A DNA stretch of 64,000 nt from Bemisia tabaci (lineage: Eukaryota > Arthropoda > Insecta > Hemiptera > Aleyrodidae), in the NCBI RefSeq assembly GCF_918797505.1, contig NC_092800.1:31982263-32046262 (forward strand). The letters are read 5' to 3'. A program made the position numbers and the translations under genes. Below, in pieces: positions 45,941 to 57,933 of the stretch; the first letter of the stretch is position 1; each line of letters opens with the position of its first letter. The notes beneath the pieces were generated by a model that saw nothing but the letters and a program-made list of their open reading frames with translations, searched no databases and was not told where the DNA came from.

Positions 45941-46070
45941 GTTGGACGAATTTCTGCCAAACGGAGCCATGTGCATTATGACGTTAGCCTTGTTATGCAT
46001 ATATTCCTATGGGTCTCAGGGCTCATGTCTTAATGCACATAGCTCCATTTGGCAGAAAAAACGTCCAGTT
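45941..46070. mobile_element. TTGGACG-type palindromic MITE, copy 2
   Basis: GTTGGACGAATTTCTGCCAA is mirrored by TTGGCAGAAAAAACGTCCAG. An inner ATGTGCAT/ATGCACAT pair is retained. Confidence 0.7.
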
Positions 46071-46458
46071 GAAAACTGACCTGCAATCGTATATCAACGA
46101 AAGGTCGCAACGGTTTTGGCGCATTTCGCATCTGTTAATTCGTCCAATTAAATTTTCGACAATCGGAGTCATCAATCACCACTTTTTCGCCGTCCGAGAG
46201 AAACAGCGCATTTTTAAAACGTTTGGGAGTAATAACCGCGTATCTCAAGTGACATTCCAATGCAGATACGCGATTTTTGGCAGGATGAAAGTCGTAACCT
46301 CCTTACTCGATCACAATCATTCATTGTTCTCGGTATTATTGTGAATGACTCGACGGCCCCGCCCACCGATTTTTCCCGTCTGCTCCGTGGACAGTCTGTA
46401 ATATTTTGTAATTAAATAATGCCCGGGATTCTTCCGTTTCGATCGAGCATGTTATGAA

Positions 46459-46539
46459 ATGGACGTACTCATGCTAAAAGGAACTATGTGCATAGGGTTT
46501 GCGCGCAACATAGTTCCTTTTAGCATAAATATATCCAAG
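46459..46539. mobile_element. TTGGACG-type palindromic MITE, copy 3
   Basis: TGGACGTACTCATGCTAAAA with GGAACTATGTGC is mirrored by CATAGTTCCTTTTAGCAT and ATATATCCAA around GTTTGCGCGC. Confidence 0.75.
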
Positions 46540-46660
46540 TGAGGGAAGAGTCGGACAGGATCTAGCCTTAAAAGGTTTGCTTTCTTTTCTGGCTCTTAAA
46601 ATAAGTTCGGACTGAGTACGATTAGCGAACAGGTCTCGAATGCTGAAAATCGATTATATT

Positions 46661-46960
46661 GCTCTTTCTCTCTCTCTTTCTCTTTCTCTGACGAGGGATG
46701 AGAGTAACTTAATTTGTTGCTAATATTGCAGTAGATGTGTTTTTACTTTCTCGCTCCCCTAGGGTAGAAGAAGTATTGTCATCCTGCAAGGGGGGGGGGG
46801 GAGTTGAAATTTCATCATTTCTAGACGTTTTAAGGTCCCAGGAGTCAAAATAACCATACTTGAACAAGTGTGTCCGTCCGTCCGTCCGGCGTCCCCCAAA
46901 TCTGTGTAAAGCGATATCTCAAAATCTATCTGTCCGATTTCATTCACAATTTGCACAGAA
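46661..46960 (+). repeat. CT-rich microsatellite, G10 run and TGTCCGTCCGTCCG tract
   Basis: CTTTCTCTCTCTCTTTCTCT at about 46661-46690, a G10 run at about 46792-46801, and four CCGT units at 46872-46888 leading into a repeat-like tract with GCGATATCTCAAAATCTATC. No gene. Confidence 0.6.
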
Positions 46961-47012
46961 CACCATATCTATGGTCTCCTTATTTTAACAGTTTAATTCT
47001 GTCTTATTGGAA

Positions 47013-47450
47013 TAAAGAATTTGCTTGCAAATTTTGTATTGCTTCATCTGAAAGTGCTTGAAGAGCTGATTCCACAGTATTTTTTATAATTTTTTTCTGA
47101 TATGGGAAAAAGTGTAAAAATAGATTTAAAAGTGAGAAAATGCATCGCCTAGTGACGTCATTTGGCGGCATTTCCCATTTAAACACATGTATTTTTGCAG
47201 ATTAGATCATTTTGTCAAATCTTCTCCAAGAATTGAACACTTATTGGAGAATATATGACAAAATGATATAAATTTGCTGAAATACGTTTGTTCAAATGGA
47301 AATTCCGCCAGATGACGTCACTAGGCGGTGCATTTTCTCTTTTTTAAATTTATTTTATACTATTTCTTGTATTAAAAAAATTAATTATAAAAAATACTGT
47401 AAAATCAGCCCTTTACGCTTTTTCAGAAGGAGCAATAAAACATTTGCATG
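47013..47450. mobile_element. Imperfect foldback of about 440 bp next to the tRNA
   Basis: Arms centred near 47237: GCATCGCCTAGTGACGTCAT at 47142-47161 pairs with ATGACGTCACTAGGCGGTGC on the other side, and ATCATTTTGTCA pairs with TGACAAAATGAT near the loop. The outer parts (TTTGCTTGCAAATTTTG and CATTTGCATGCAAATG) pair loosely. It ends about 160 bp before the tRNA. Confidence 0.75.
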
Positions 47451-47604
47451 CAAATGCTCCATTCAGCATTTTATAATGTGTATCTTGTTATTTTAGTAGT
47501 AAACACCTTTTCCACATTCGACCGCGTCGCTTCTTTTTGCACATTTTGCACAGTGTGCTCCTCTGTAGCGAGGTAGTATTACGGGAAAGATTGGCAGACG
47601 GATC

Positions 47605-47608
47605 AAAA
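47605..47608 (-). terminator. RNA polymerase III terminator of tRNA-Ser
   Basis: Four A's on the plus strand (TTTT on the transcribed minus strand) begin six nucleotides beyond the tRNA 3' end, the normal distance for pol III termination. Confidence 0.7.
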
Positions 47609-47613
47609 CAGTC

Positions 47614-47695
47614 CGACGAGGATGGGATTCGAACCCACGCGTGCAGAGCACATTGGATTAGCAGTCCAACGCCTTAACCACTCGGCCACCTCGTC
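47614..47695 (-). tRNA. tRNA-Ser(GCT)
   Basis: On the minus strand the 7-bp acceptor stem is GACGAGG paired with CCTCGTC, with discriminator G. The D-arm region reads GCCGAGTGGTTAAGGC and the anticodon loop CTGCTAA gives anticodon GCT. A long variable arm with a GTGC/GCAC stem is typical of serine tRNAs. The T-arm is GTGGG-TTCGAAT-CCCAT. The internal pol III promoter is intact: A box TGGCCGAGTGG and B box GGTTCGAATCC. No intron is seen and CCA is not encoded. A T4 terminator follows at 47605-47608. No other tRNA was seen in the window. Confidence 0.96.
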
Positions 47696-47699
47696 TTGG

Positions 47700-49650
47700 A
47701 TATTCGACGAGAATCAGGCATATGCTGATCAACGGTCCACGATTATGTTATCCTTGCCGTAAAGTAACGCGACGCTTTGATGCGACACGCATCGCTATGC
47801 GAGTAGTTGAGGAATGGGATTTTCCACACTTTTGTCGATAATTATATGATTTTATTTAAAACATAAAACCAATTCCAAGTATAAGAAGTTGGTGCGCTTT
47901 TTGTTGGTAGTTCAAGGTTCACTGAAATACATAGTTAAAAACATTTTTTTCTAAAGTAAAATAAAACAAAATTCAGTTTGATTCAAAGGAATCAGTTTTA
48001 AGGAGAAGAATTTTTTCTTTTTCAGATAATTTCTCGTTTTAAGTGAAAGGAATCTGTTTTAGTTCAAATGAGTGTTTTTAATCGAAGAAACGCAACTTTG
48101 TACTGTGTAATTAATGACTTATTTTTTTTAAAAAAAATTAAAAAAGAATCATTCAAATTGAAACCAATTTTTCCCCACCATTTTTTTCTTCAAATGAAAA
48201 ATAATTTTTTATCTAAAAAAATCAAGTCGAAAATTTTGTAAATTTTTTCGATAAAAGGTCAATTGCCTTCAAATCGAGAAAAACCTTGAGCGACTTTTTA
48301 ACTTACATGTCGCACGAAATGGTTACTTCCTGCCTGATATAGTCACTTTTTCGAGGGTACAAATGAAGAGAAAAACAATTTATCCCTTTTCTTGTTATCG
48401 ATTAGTAATGTGTATGTGTGTGTTTTTTCGTGCTGAGGTAAAAACGTCCTATGAAGGTTCAAACGATGCCAAATGTGCCTCAATGTCTCATTCATTTTTG
48501 AAGAAAATGAACATTTTCCCTTAAAATGTTCAGATACTTTCGGTTACATTGAGAATTAAATTATCTGAAAATGTCCAAGAGAAATACTTACAAATCATCC
48601 GGAATATTCGTTCTGAAAGGTTAGGCCCTTGTTGCTCCCGCTACAGTAATAGCGTTAGGAAGGGATATCATGTTCACGATGAGGGATCGAGATTTGTTTA
48701 CAATCGGCATTAAGTTACCGAAGCAACTATTTTTTTGCTTAATCATTAAGACTTCAGTTATCTTTATCGATCCTTTTTATATATGAAGGTGAGGGCTGTT
48801 CTATGCCCAAGTAGCCGATGTCAACATCTGATCCCTCTCGCGTCACGTGACTTCAAAGTGTAGCCAAAAAATGGTGAAATGCATAAAAACAAAGTATTGT
48901 AAATAGAAAACATTGTGCATCAGATCCGACGGGAAGGTAATTGGTAAAATAGATAATTTTAAAAAGAAATACTCGTTATCCAAAACTTTAAAAAAATTTC
49001 AAAGCTTCGATTAGCAATTCAACCTTTTTAACTGGCTGAATACGCAATGCTACGGTATTGCAGACCTCAGCGCGCCCTGGTGAATGTTTAACGAAGTAGC
49101 GAGCGCTCCCACCTCGTCGCACAGTTTTCAAAGTGGGATCTTTTCTGAAGAATAGGTGATCTGTTCGGATTGAATTAGGATATGGATTGGTCAACGATTG
49201 AAATAAATAACCAATCGTATTATTTTACTTCTTTCAGTGGTCGTTAAAATTTTACACTGAATAAAAGAAGAATCTAACTGCCTCCATTGATTGCCTATAA
49301 TTACTTCAAGTTTTTTGACCTCTCAATTTCATTTTTTTTTTTGACGAGTTCGTTCTGGAGATCTTCACAACCAATTTCCACGATTTTTTCGGTCATAGGC
49401 AGATGACCTCTGATTGAACTCGTTTTATTTATTTTGTTTAAAGTATGACACAGGTCTTTCAGTACTATGCGGTGAAATTATGAATTTTCCCATCTGAACA
49501 ACGCAAATTTTCATTTTTGTCTGATCAGATGCTCCTCTTCGATTTTAATTTGGGGAAGAGACGTATACTTATAAATGCAAAAAATATCAGAATTCCTGAC
49601 ATTAAGAAAAAATTATTACCGGTTTAATATTTCCGACAACTTTGATAATC
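47700..49650. other. AT-rich intergenic sequence with a decayed MITE
   Basis: 48430-48615 is a decayed relative of the TGCTGCCGTGCTAAGG family (GTGCTGAGGTAAAAACGTCC, GATGCCAAATGTG, GAAATACTTACAAATC). Nothing else was recognised. Confidence 0.45.
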
Positions 49651-49844
49651 ACTGCACGGAGAAAAATTTTCTGTTAGATCAATAGAAATTCCATTTAATA
49701 ATTCCCGGAAGAAATTCTCATTAAGTCAATTCACCTTGCATCAAACGGTATCTCCTGCATTTTAATGAGACTTACTGTTACGTTGAAGAGAATTCAGGTT
49801 GACACAACGACAATTTTCGTACCTATAAATCAGGGTTTTCTGTC

Positions 49845-50095
49845 TAGCATCCGGATTTTCCCAATTTTCCCGATTTCATCAGGATTTGAGGAAAAATAGG
49901 TCGTAAAATCAGGATTTGAGAAAAGTCTGCTGTCCGATCGGATTTTTTTATCGAGCTATTTTTGTGAATTTACATTCACCTAATTTTTCTCCGCAAAAAT
50001 CAGGATTTGGAAAAATTATGAAATCAGGATTTAGCAGTAAAAAATCAGGATTTCATCAGGATATCCGAATATGAATAAAACTAGACACCCTGTAA
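49845..50095 (+). repeat. ATCAGGATTT-rich short repeat cluster
   Basis: ATCAGGATTT(G/T) occurs about seven times in 250 bp, starting after TCAGGGTTTTCTGTCTAGC and ending in CTAGACACCCTG, which looks like inverse ends. Similar in plan to the GGTGTCTACAAGTCCGG repeats. Confidence 0.65.
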
Positions 50096-50502
50096 ATTAT
50101 TAATTGGAAAATTTGTCTTTGTGTGATAATTTTAATAATAGGTTTTTCATAATACAAAAATGTACTTAATACAGTCTTATGGAAGTAATAATTTAATGAT
50201 TATTTCAAAAATAAGCATAATTACCCAGCAAATCAAAGAATTATGCAACCGCGCTTGGAGTAACCCTCGCAAAATGAGGTCGATCATGACTGTCCAACTC
50301 GGTGACACATTTCGACCAGCTGCCAATTCATCCTTCCATTTGACCGACCGCAACTTCCGTAACACGAAATTCAATTCGCTTCATTTGCGTTGCGTCTGAG
50401 ACGCCGTCTCCCAACTGTTCGTCTCAATTTTTTTCGCCGCTCGGATTCTATGTTAAAATAGCGTATGTCCATGTTATTTTGAACTACAGAATACACGCAT
50501 TC

Positions 50503-50925
50503 TTATGGACCTTGAGGCTCATTAGAGGATTGCCTTGTGCGGTTTTTAACAACGACCGATTTATTTAACAAACCATCACGTGCCGCGCAGATTTTTTGAC
50601 CAACTGTGTATTCGTGACCGTTTTTGGTAGTATTCGGATTCAACTGCAAGGGAAAGGTCATGGCGGGGCGGTATCGCAGTCTCGATTTTGCCAAATCGTC
50701 TCATCGCAAAAAAAATTGCAACGCGTGCATAATATTTTCAATTCTCCCATCGATATTTTTTCTCAAGCTCGGTGATGTCGTGTTGCGCTCGGTTGATGGA
50801 TGACCAGTTATCTCGGTTATTTTTTCAATGCCGTTGGCATTGATCGATTGAATTAATTGCTCATTGAACAATGAACGATTGACATGTATTGGCGTTACTT
50901 TCATCCGTCTCTTTGTCTCGCTCAC
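50503..50925 (-). CDS. Pair of unrecognised minus-strand frames, candidate only
   Basis: Two consecutive open frames on the minus strand (50925-50701, then 50694-50503) of 74 and 63 codons, in different frames, with a local composition more balanced than the flanks. The products (for example HPSTERNTTSPSLRKN and NGHEYTVGQKICAARDG) match no family I recognise. They could be pieces of a degraded gene. Confidence 0.2.
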
Positions 50926-51484
50926 CGCTTAAATTTTGGCTTTTTGCCCCAAATTTTTTATTATTTTTTCGAAGAAATTATCCGCGTTAAAATTAAACCG
51001 TGTTTAGCAGGAAGGAACCAAGTCACATGAGCTATTGCCAAATTTTACTGGGCAATTTAATGTTTTACATAAAAACAGTTGTACGGATTTTTATGAAAAT
51101 TTCCGAGAATTTTCTGCTTAGCACGGAGCAAATTCTTTAAAATTTTCTAAGGAATCCGCACAAGTGTTTTTTTGTAAAAAATTAAATTGCCCTGGTTGAA
51201 TTTAGCAATAGCTGATCTGGTGTGGTTCCTTTCTGCTAATCCAATTAACTTTTGATTTTGCTTAACGGTTAAGTCTGGTCCCAATAACCGCGGTTGATTC
51301 CGTCTAGCCCGTAAAGCATCAGCAATCAGCTTGCACAGTATCTTTTTCTAGACAAAACGACGTAACTAAAAATTTCGACGTTGCCAAAATCGTACTTTTA
51401 CCAAGAAACCTTTAAGCGTGCTAGCTTAAAATTTCATTTCAAGTCCAATGTGCGTCCAAATTTGCGTCTCAAGCCTAAACCGGT

Positions 51485-51694
51485 CACTGGTAAAAAAAAA
51501 CCTCATGGACCAATGCCGCATTGCATTGACTTAAGAGTGCAGTTTCTTGTCGCCGGATTTAAGAGTCTTGAACTCTTATTTCAAGCGGATTTTGCATTGA
51601 TTCAAGCGAATTTTGCATTGAAACAAGAGTCCAGACTCTCAAATCCGGCGACAAGAAACTGCACTCTTGAACCAAGAGATTTTTTTCACCAGTG
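51485..51694. mobile_element. CACTGG-ended MITE (210 bp)
   Basis: CACTGGTAAAAAAAA and TTTTTTTCACCAGTG are inverse ends. Arms share AAGAGTGCAGTTTCTTGTCG and CCGGATTTAAGAGTC with their complements. The core holds repeated GCGGATTTTGCATTGA. Confidence 0.85.
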
Positions 51695-52126
51695 TATAGG
51701 TATGGGACGCAGTTAAGGTCGATCAGGTAAAGCCTGTGACTGATCTATATTGTCTCAGATGTTTCATCGTGAAAAATGTTCATGGGCATCTATATGCGGG
51801 ACTGTCATATTATCCGCATTAATTTACCTATCATTCATCCGTTGGTGGCGTCGACGTTGAGTCATCCAAACAATATTCGGAATAGTTTTGATCATTCTTA
51901 AAAAGTATCCGAAGGGATAATGTACACCGTTATTTCAAAGGTCGCCGTTTCCTGGACGAAGCGACGTAACTCCATTCCAAGGTTGCAAATTTGACTAAAA
52001 CAATTCAGTTTTTATAACGAGAATGTACCTGTGCAATTTTCACCCCGCATTTTTCTGTTTATTGCATGAGATCAGAAGGTGAATCAGGTAAATTTTATGC
52101 TAAAATTGCTCAAAATTCTCTCGGTG

Positions 52127-53157
52127 CACTGAAAAAAATGAGTTAGCGTCAGATGACTAAAAATGGTTTCTATACACTAACTCAAATTGTGTGATTTGGA
52201 CACACATGATTTTTGGTTTCTGTACACTAACCACTATTAGTGCTGGAAACTAATTCCGCTACTCTAAATCGCATTCGGTAGGGTTGGGTCAACCTAACCT
52301 CAAAACTGAGAGAGGAGAAAACGGCTTAGCGAATGATAACTGGACAATACTTTCAGGAAAAGAAGATTTCTTAAAAGATGAGAGGTAAAAATCAACTGAC
52401 CGATTCCAAATGAACGACAGAGGAAAGGAATATCCCATAGGTATGTGCAAGTAGACAGAATCATCCTTTAGAGAGACATACACACTCACACATGAAACGG
52501 TAGCGAATGTTCACACTGAATAAACATATCTCGTCCGAACACTTGAGATATTCTTTTGAAATTACGGGAGAACACGAACTATAGAAGTAAGCAGTAAGTT
52601 CAGAGATTTTCGTAAAATATAAACTGAACGCGGAACGCTTTAATCGCAATTTAATACAGAAGATTGACGACTTCAACGAATATCATGCTTGTTTACGTTT
52701 TGAATCGAACAGACGATTTCTAACCTTAACAGGTTTATTTATGTTGCTTTCGAACGTTTTCAAGAAAGAGAGGACACTATAAATCATACCGGGAGTATTT
52801 ACATTGTCAAACGAGCCCGAAAGTTCACATTTTAATTGATTTCCACGAGCTGACGCGGTTGAGGCTGTTGTACCGACGCCACTTTTTCGAAACTAAATAA
52901 ATGTAACGGACAATGTGGCAGTTAGTGTTGAGGGCGAATTAGTTTGACCCGAAGGTGAATTTGTCTTACCACAGCGCTAATTTTACAGCTAGTGCTGTTT
53001 TCCAATTCTGGTTCGCGCTCTAGTAAAGTCAAGTCAGCGTATGAAGCGAATTGATTGGTGCTTCAGTACAATAAATTAGTTCTGAAGCCTAATTTTGATT
53101 CTACTTGGCGAGAACTTACCAAATTAGTTCTCAACGCTAACTACTTTTTTTTCAGTG
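52127..53157. mobile_element. 1.03-kb CACTG-ended element
   Basis: CACTGAAAAAAATGAGTTAG and CTAACTACTTTTTTTTCAGTG are inverse ends (with AGCGT/ACGCT beside them). TG precedes and follows the element. Near the ends are many short AACTAA/TTAGTG motifs. The interior is AT-rich without a transposase frame, so it would be non-autonomous. Confidence 0.7.
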
Positions 53158-53854
53158 TGAAAATGCACTTTGTGAGGGGAAATTTGGCATCAATGAATTT
53201 TAGGAACGTTCTTTCGTGAGGGAAACGACGAATTTAATAAGTGATGACGTCATCGATCTCGAATACAAATTTGGCATATTTTTCACGAGTCTATATACCG
53301 TCAAAAAACAGCTTTCCATACCTTACTCGACTTTTCTAGCAGATTTGATATGAACACGGAATTAAAAGTAAAAGCATCGTTCCGTAGTTTTTATTGGGTT
53401 TTTTTTCGGGAGAGGAAATTTTGTTGAAGGTTTCGAACGATCGAAAGCTTTTTCGTCCACTCGCTCACTTTCTTCTTTTTCTAGTGAGTTTGCGGAGGGA
53501 AGGGGAAAAGAGTGAAATACAAATGTCCAACGACGCACAGTGGATTGAGTCAATTAGAGAGGTCGTACACGAAATTTTTGACTAAAAATTCAAATTTTGA
53601 TGTTAATTTCGTCACTTTTTAAAACCTCAAAGGGGCACTTCGAGATGAAAATTTCACAAGGAAACCAATGATACCACTTTTAGAACCTCAAAGTTTTGTA
53701 TAAACGGATATTTATAAGCGTCTAAAGTTTCCAAATTTGTCCGACCATTCCTATTTACTCGATCTATTGTGCGACGGTCGATATATCTTCGAATATACCA
53801 CGCCACGCGGAGGAATGATTCTGCGATCATCGGGAACAGAACGAAACGAGAACC

Positions 53855-53941
53855 AATTGGATGTACTCATGCTAAAAGGAACTAAGTAGTACACAAACCC
53901 TGCTATGCACACAGTTCCTTTTAGAATAAATGTATCCAATT
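53855..53941. mobile_element. TTGGATG-type palindromic MITE, copy 4
   Basis: AATTGGATGTACTCATGCTA with AAAGGAACT is mirrored by AGTTCCTTTTAGAATAAATG and TATCCAATT. Confidence 0.75.
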
Positions 53942-54241
53942 ATAAATGCAACCGTGATTTAAAACTGGGGGTAAAAGGATCGGCATTTTGACTTTCGAAC
54001 GAGCTCGCGTCTGTAAGAAGAGAAAGTGTGCGGAATCGATTTTGGAAGATGAAATATATTCATATCCTTATCCATATTCACGCGTTTTGTGGACAATGAG
54101 TGGGTCCTCTCAACTTATTATTGACACAGCTCTGTATTTTCACCTTCGAATTTTCAAGAGCATAACGGATATCGTGGATGAAAAGATGTAGAAACTGAGA
54201 TTCATTCGATGGTTTTCAGCGTAAAAATCCACCAACTAATC

Positions 54242-54386
54242 ATTCGGACTAGATTTTGGATTTAGGAACTACGATTTATGGCTCGGTTTAGAAACAAGAT
54301 ATGTACCATTAGTTTCCCTGTGCACATAAGTGTTTTTACTAATGCGCCTGAAATTGTAGTTCCTAATTTTTAAATGCAGTCCAATT
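54242..54386. mobile_element. 142-bp TTGGACTGCATTTTGC-type MITE, copy 4
   Basis: Diverged copy with GGACTAGATTTTGG and AAATGCAGTCCAATT ends and the CCATTAGTTTCCCTGTGCAC core. Confidence 0.75.
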
Positions 54387-55518
54387 GAAGTTTACAAAGT
54401 ATTTGCAATTGACGTTATGTTTGTGCCTCATCAGTTTGCTCTTGTTTTGACTCGTATATCGAGCTAAAGTGTGAATTTTAAAAAAAATGTTTCACCACTT
54501 AAAGTTACTCACCACTCGGGCGCAAAGTAAGCCAAGTTTGGTGAGATTACTTGACGCTGTACAAAATTATGCTCTACAAACACGAAAGAAAAAAATCGTC
54601 CTAATGATTTTATTCTCATCGTCGTATTTTTATTTTGACGTGTGTCCCTCTAGACCCACGCAGTTAAAAATCTCCGGCTTCATGGTAACTTTGACTTACT
54701 TGAAGTTACTTTTTTTAGGTCAGAGTTGCTTTTTACTTTTTTGCATAAATCGACTAAAATCGTAGGTTACTCCGGGACATCTGGGGATGAAAAAAGTGTC
54801 CTGCTGATGCTGAGGCTAAACGAATGTATCATGTAATTCAAAGACTCCGACTTCTGAATGGGTAGGGGACTGGGTCCGCCCCCAATTACGTAACGCTCTG
54901 AGGGGGGGGGGGGCGAGGAGAGCGTTACGCTATTTTGTTTAGATGCTCAGTTTATAGTTGCAAGGTTAAAAAATTGCAAAATTTTAGCGACACTATATAG
55001 TGCACTTGGTTCCTTTTTGCAAAGTAAAATCGTTTCATGAAAAAAAAAAAAAAAAATGTCACAGTTAATCGTTATTGTAAATCCTAAGAGTAAGAATAAT
55101 AAATAATCGGCCTTGAGGTCCGTATTAGCGATCAATCAATCAGCCAGGATCTGAGTTCCTCGGAGTTATTCGAGGTTGAACGAGGAGCAAATGAGGAATA
55201 ATATTAATCGCTCAATGAGCGAGTCGTGATCACACCAACGTACCCGAAAGAGTTCAAAGGAGCTATTCCTGGCCGGGATAACCCCTCCCTCACACGGCCG
55301 ACGAGACGACGTAGCACTGACATTGTCAATTTCTGCAGCATAATTGAAACACTGCACCAATGCGCCCACCAAGTCATGAAGGACCTCTGTCCATGTAACT
55401 CCACGCGGATTTGTTTCTAATCCCCTGTTGCCACTCGAAGTTCTCGGACATCTTTTAATCAGTGTAATAATGAACTTCCGAGTCTATTTGGAATTTTACT
55501 TACAGTGGCTGCTTATCA

Positions 55519-55801
55519 GGGTGTCTACAAGTCCGGAAATAGTACGGATTTTTAAGGGCCGTCCGGAAGTACTGAAAAAGTGCGGAAATTCTGCAAGAAG
55601 GTCCGGAATTTTTTGTCACTTTTGCCGCAATTTAAGCGAGAAATTCAAATTTTCGAAGTTTTTCGAATTTCGTCAATTGGAGGTACTGAAAAAGTACTGA
55701 AATTTTCTGTCGAGGAGCAGGTACTAAATTTTTCGGGAATGTACTGAAAAAGTACCGTTAAAGTACTGATTTTAGCCAGCGTGTTTTAGTGGACACCCTG
55801 C
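55519..55801 (+). repeat. GGGTGTCTACAAGTCCGGAA...GGACACCCTG repeat
   Basis: The ends AGGGTGTC and GACACCCT are inverse. The interior is built from AGTACTGAAAAAGT units. A partial copy lies in LAPTM4-like intron 1 (23689-23878). Confidence 0.8.
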
Positions 55802-55807
55802 TTATGG

Positions 55808-56116
55808 TTAGAGTCCCTTTATACTGAGAGTAATGACAATGCGAATCCATTTCTGATTGGTTCTCGTATTTTAGGCCTTCACAGTACCACAAACGGGAAT
55901 AAAGATTACATTTTCACCAATCGCAAAGATTACTGGAATGGACCGGGAAATTGGGGTACGGCAAGGAACAAATGGAATGAGAGAGGGAACGGAGATAGGA
56001 ATTCGGGGATGGATTGATCAAAGATTACAGAAAACGTCCGATTTATGTAATCTTTATTCCCGTTTGTGACATCCATAAGCCGCGTTGTCTCAATTCTCTC
56101 TATGAAGGGACTCTAA
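55808..56116. mobile_element. TTAGAGTCCCTT-ended MITE (309 bp)
   Basis: TTAGAGTCCCTTTATACTGA and the inverse of TATGAAGGGACTCTAAT are the ends. Arms share CACAAACGGGAATAAAGATT and its inverse. It is followed at 56117-56180 by a near copy of the block at 55453-55519. Confidence 0.8.
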
Positions 56117-57091
56117 TTTTAATCAGTGTAAATGATGGACTTCCGAGTCCATATTTGGAATTTTACTTGCAGGGGCTGTTTCTAGTGGGCTTTGATTTTT
56201 TGGCGGGAGAACTCAAGTTAAATGTTGAGCTTAAAATTACCTCCTAACCCCTTTTTCTTTGAATCATGACTCGGATTTTTCTATGAAACTGTCGGAATAT
56301 CGTGGAAGTGGTTGTAGAGGTGGTTCTGTCACCTTTTACGGTATTAATCGCAACGATTGAACGATAGCTGGCCATTTTTCCCTCCTGCCCATGTGCGAAC
56401 ATTTTTTTCCGTGCTTGTCAGTCCTTAGTTTTTCTTGCAATTTTAAGAATTCTACCACAGAAAATTTGTAAAGTTTAAGAACTGAAAAGATTATTGCGCG
56501 CTGTTTCCTGATTAAACATGCGTATTTTATGTTTCTAATTGGACAACATTTTGCAACAGGTAGCTATTATTTCGGGGTCATTTGTGTCATTTGCAACAAC
56601 ATGTTGTGTAATTTTAGTTTTCTTATGCTGGTAGGTGCTATTAAAGATAAGCTAAAAATAGGGAATCCTTTTTTAAAAATGAAGTCCAATAGTTTCGCCA
56701 ATCTCTCTCCGACATTTTGACTGCGATTAGCAGATAGGAACCCAATCAAGCACATACGATGGGACTGAAATTCCATATTTTCCGAGAAATGACATTTGAG
56801 ATTTTCCTCTCCTGTAAAACTCAACACGAAAACTGAACTTAAAGTACGTATTTCGGTTGTATTGCCAAATTTTTTTCGTCAGACGTCATTTTTTGGCAGG
56901 GAAAGTAAATTATCATTCGAACTCTAAATGTCAAATAACTCAATTTTAATAATTTCTTCATTCATCATTTACTTTTATTAACACAATACGATTTGATTCT
57001 TTTCAATGTAATGCATTGTCAATCTGTTTGAGCTGCTGACTAATACGGGATAATTTGGTCCTCTGTATACTGAGCGTTGTTCCCATCTACA

Positions 57092-57234
57092 GATGGATTA
57101 CATTTTGCAGTAAAGAGCCACTACTTTTGACCCAGTTTAGAAACAACATACATGCCATTAGTTTTCCTACGCAGATACGTGCTTTTATGGGAGAGCCAGA
57201 GATAGTGGTTCCTTATTGCACAATGTAATCCAAA
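57092..57234. mobile_element. 142-bp TTGGACTGCATTTTGC-type MITE, copy 5
   Basis: Diverged copy with TGGATTACATTTTGC and GCACAATGTAATCCA ends and the CATTAGTTTTCCTACGCAGA core. Confidence 0.75.
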
Positions 57235-57604
57235 TGAAACGCATCAACTGTCTGATGTCCGAAAATTCTCAATTTTCTCGTTAGAATTTGAATTTCGCAC
57301 GTGCTCCAGCAACAATGTTTTGTGCCTTGTGACAGGCAGACTGGAGGAGGACTATTCTTAGACAGGCCCCAGACGGTTGATGGATTATTCGACCGTCTCA
57401 AATCTCGGTGCAGGGGCAGAAGTAGGCAGCGAGTCGCTGACAGGAGGAAAAATAGTGTCCCAAACTCCCAAGACGTCAAATTGCTCTGTCATGCAGATTT
57501 AATTGTTCTCCGGTGCAAAGTAAACAAATGAATGAATAAATATCCTCTAGAATCGATAAAAAGCTCGTAATTTTTTTTTTTTTTTTACTTTTTTTTCTGT
57601 TTAG

Positions 57605-57933
57605 TTAAAAATTTAGCCCAGAATGCGCATTCATCTACCAGCTCTGTGAGAAAGAACCTTAAAAATGTATCACCGCACCATTGCTTCGAGTACGAGAAAA
57701 GAACATTTTCATGCATTGACTGGAAATGGGATGCTTCAAAAATAGTGGAGATAATGTTTGAATGTGTAGAATGTAAATATTATGGTTTTATTAAATACGA
57801 TCAGAATTTCGAAGAGGATTTTGAGTCCAAAGTTATGAATGGAAATTTCCATAAAATCATTAGAGGACTCTCCTTGCTCTTAATAATGAACGAAAATAGC
57901 TTACAATTGTTTTCCAATACCTACCGAGCATGA
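57605..57933 (+). CDS. Possible terminal coding exon of an unrecognised gene
   Basis: A long T-rich tract and CTGTTTAG (AG at 57603-57604) form a good acceptor. The frame that follows is open for about 108 codons to TGA at 57931-57933. The product is protein-like, with CIDWKWDASKIVEIMFECVE and an acidic YDQNFEEDFES stretch. No family is recognised, no upstream exon was found and no AATAAA follows closely. Confidence 0.3.

Noticed and set aside
46009..46344. 111-codon frame
   Set aside because: It begins inside a palindromic MITE and continues through another inverted GATACGCG/CGCGTATC stretch. No domain.
51381..51716. 111-codon frame
   Set aside because: Most of it lies in the CACTGG-ended MITE at 51485-51694.
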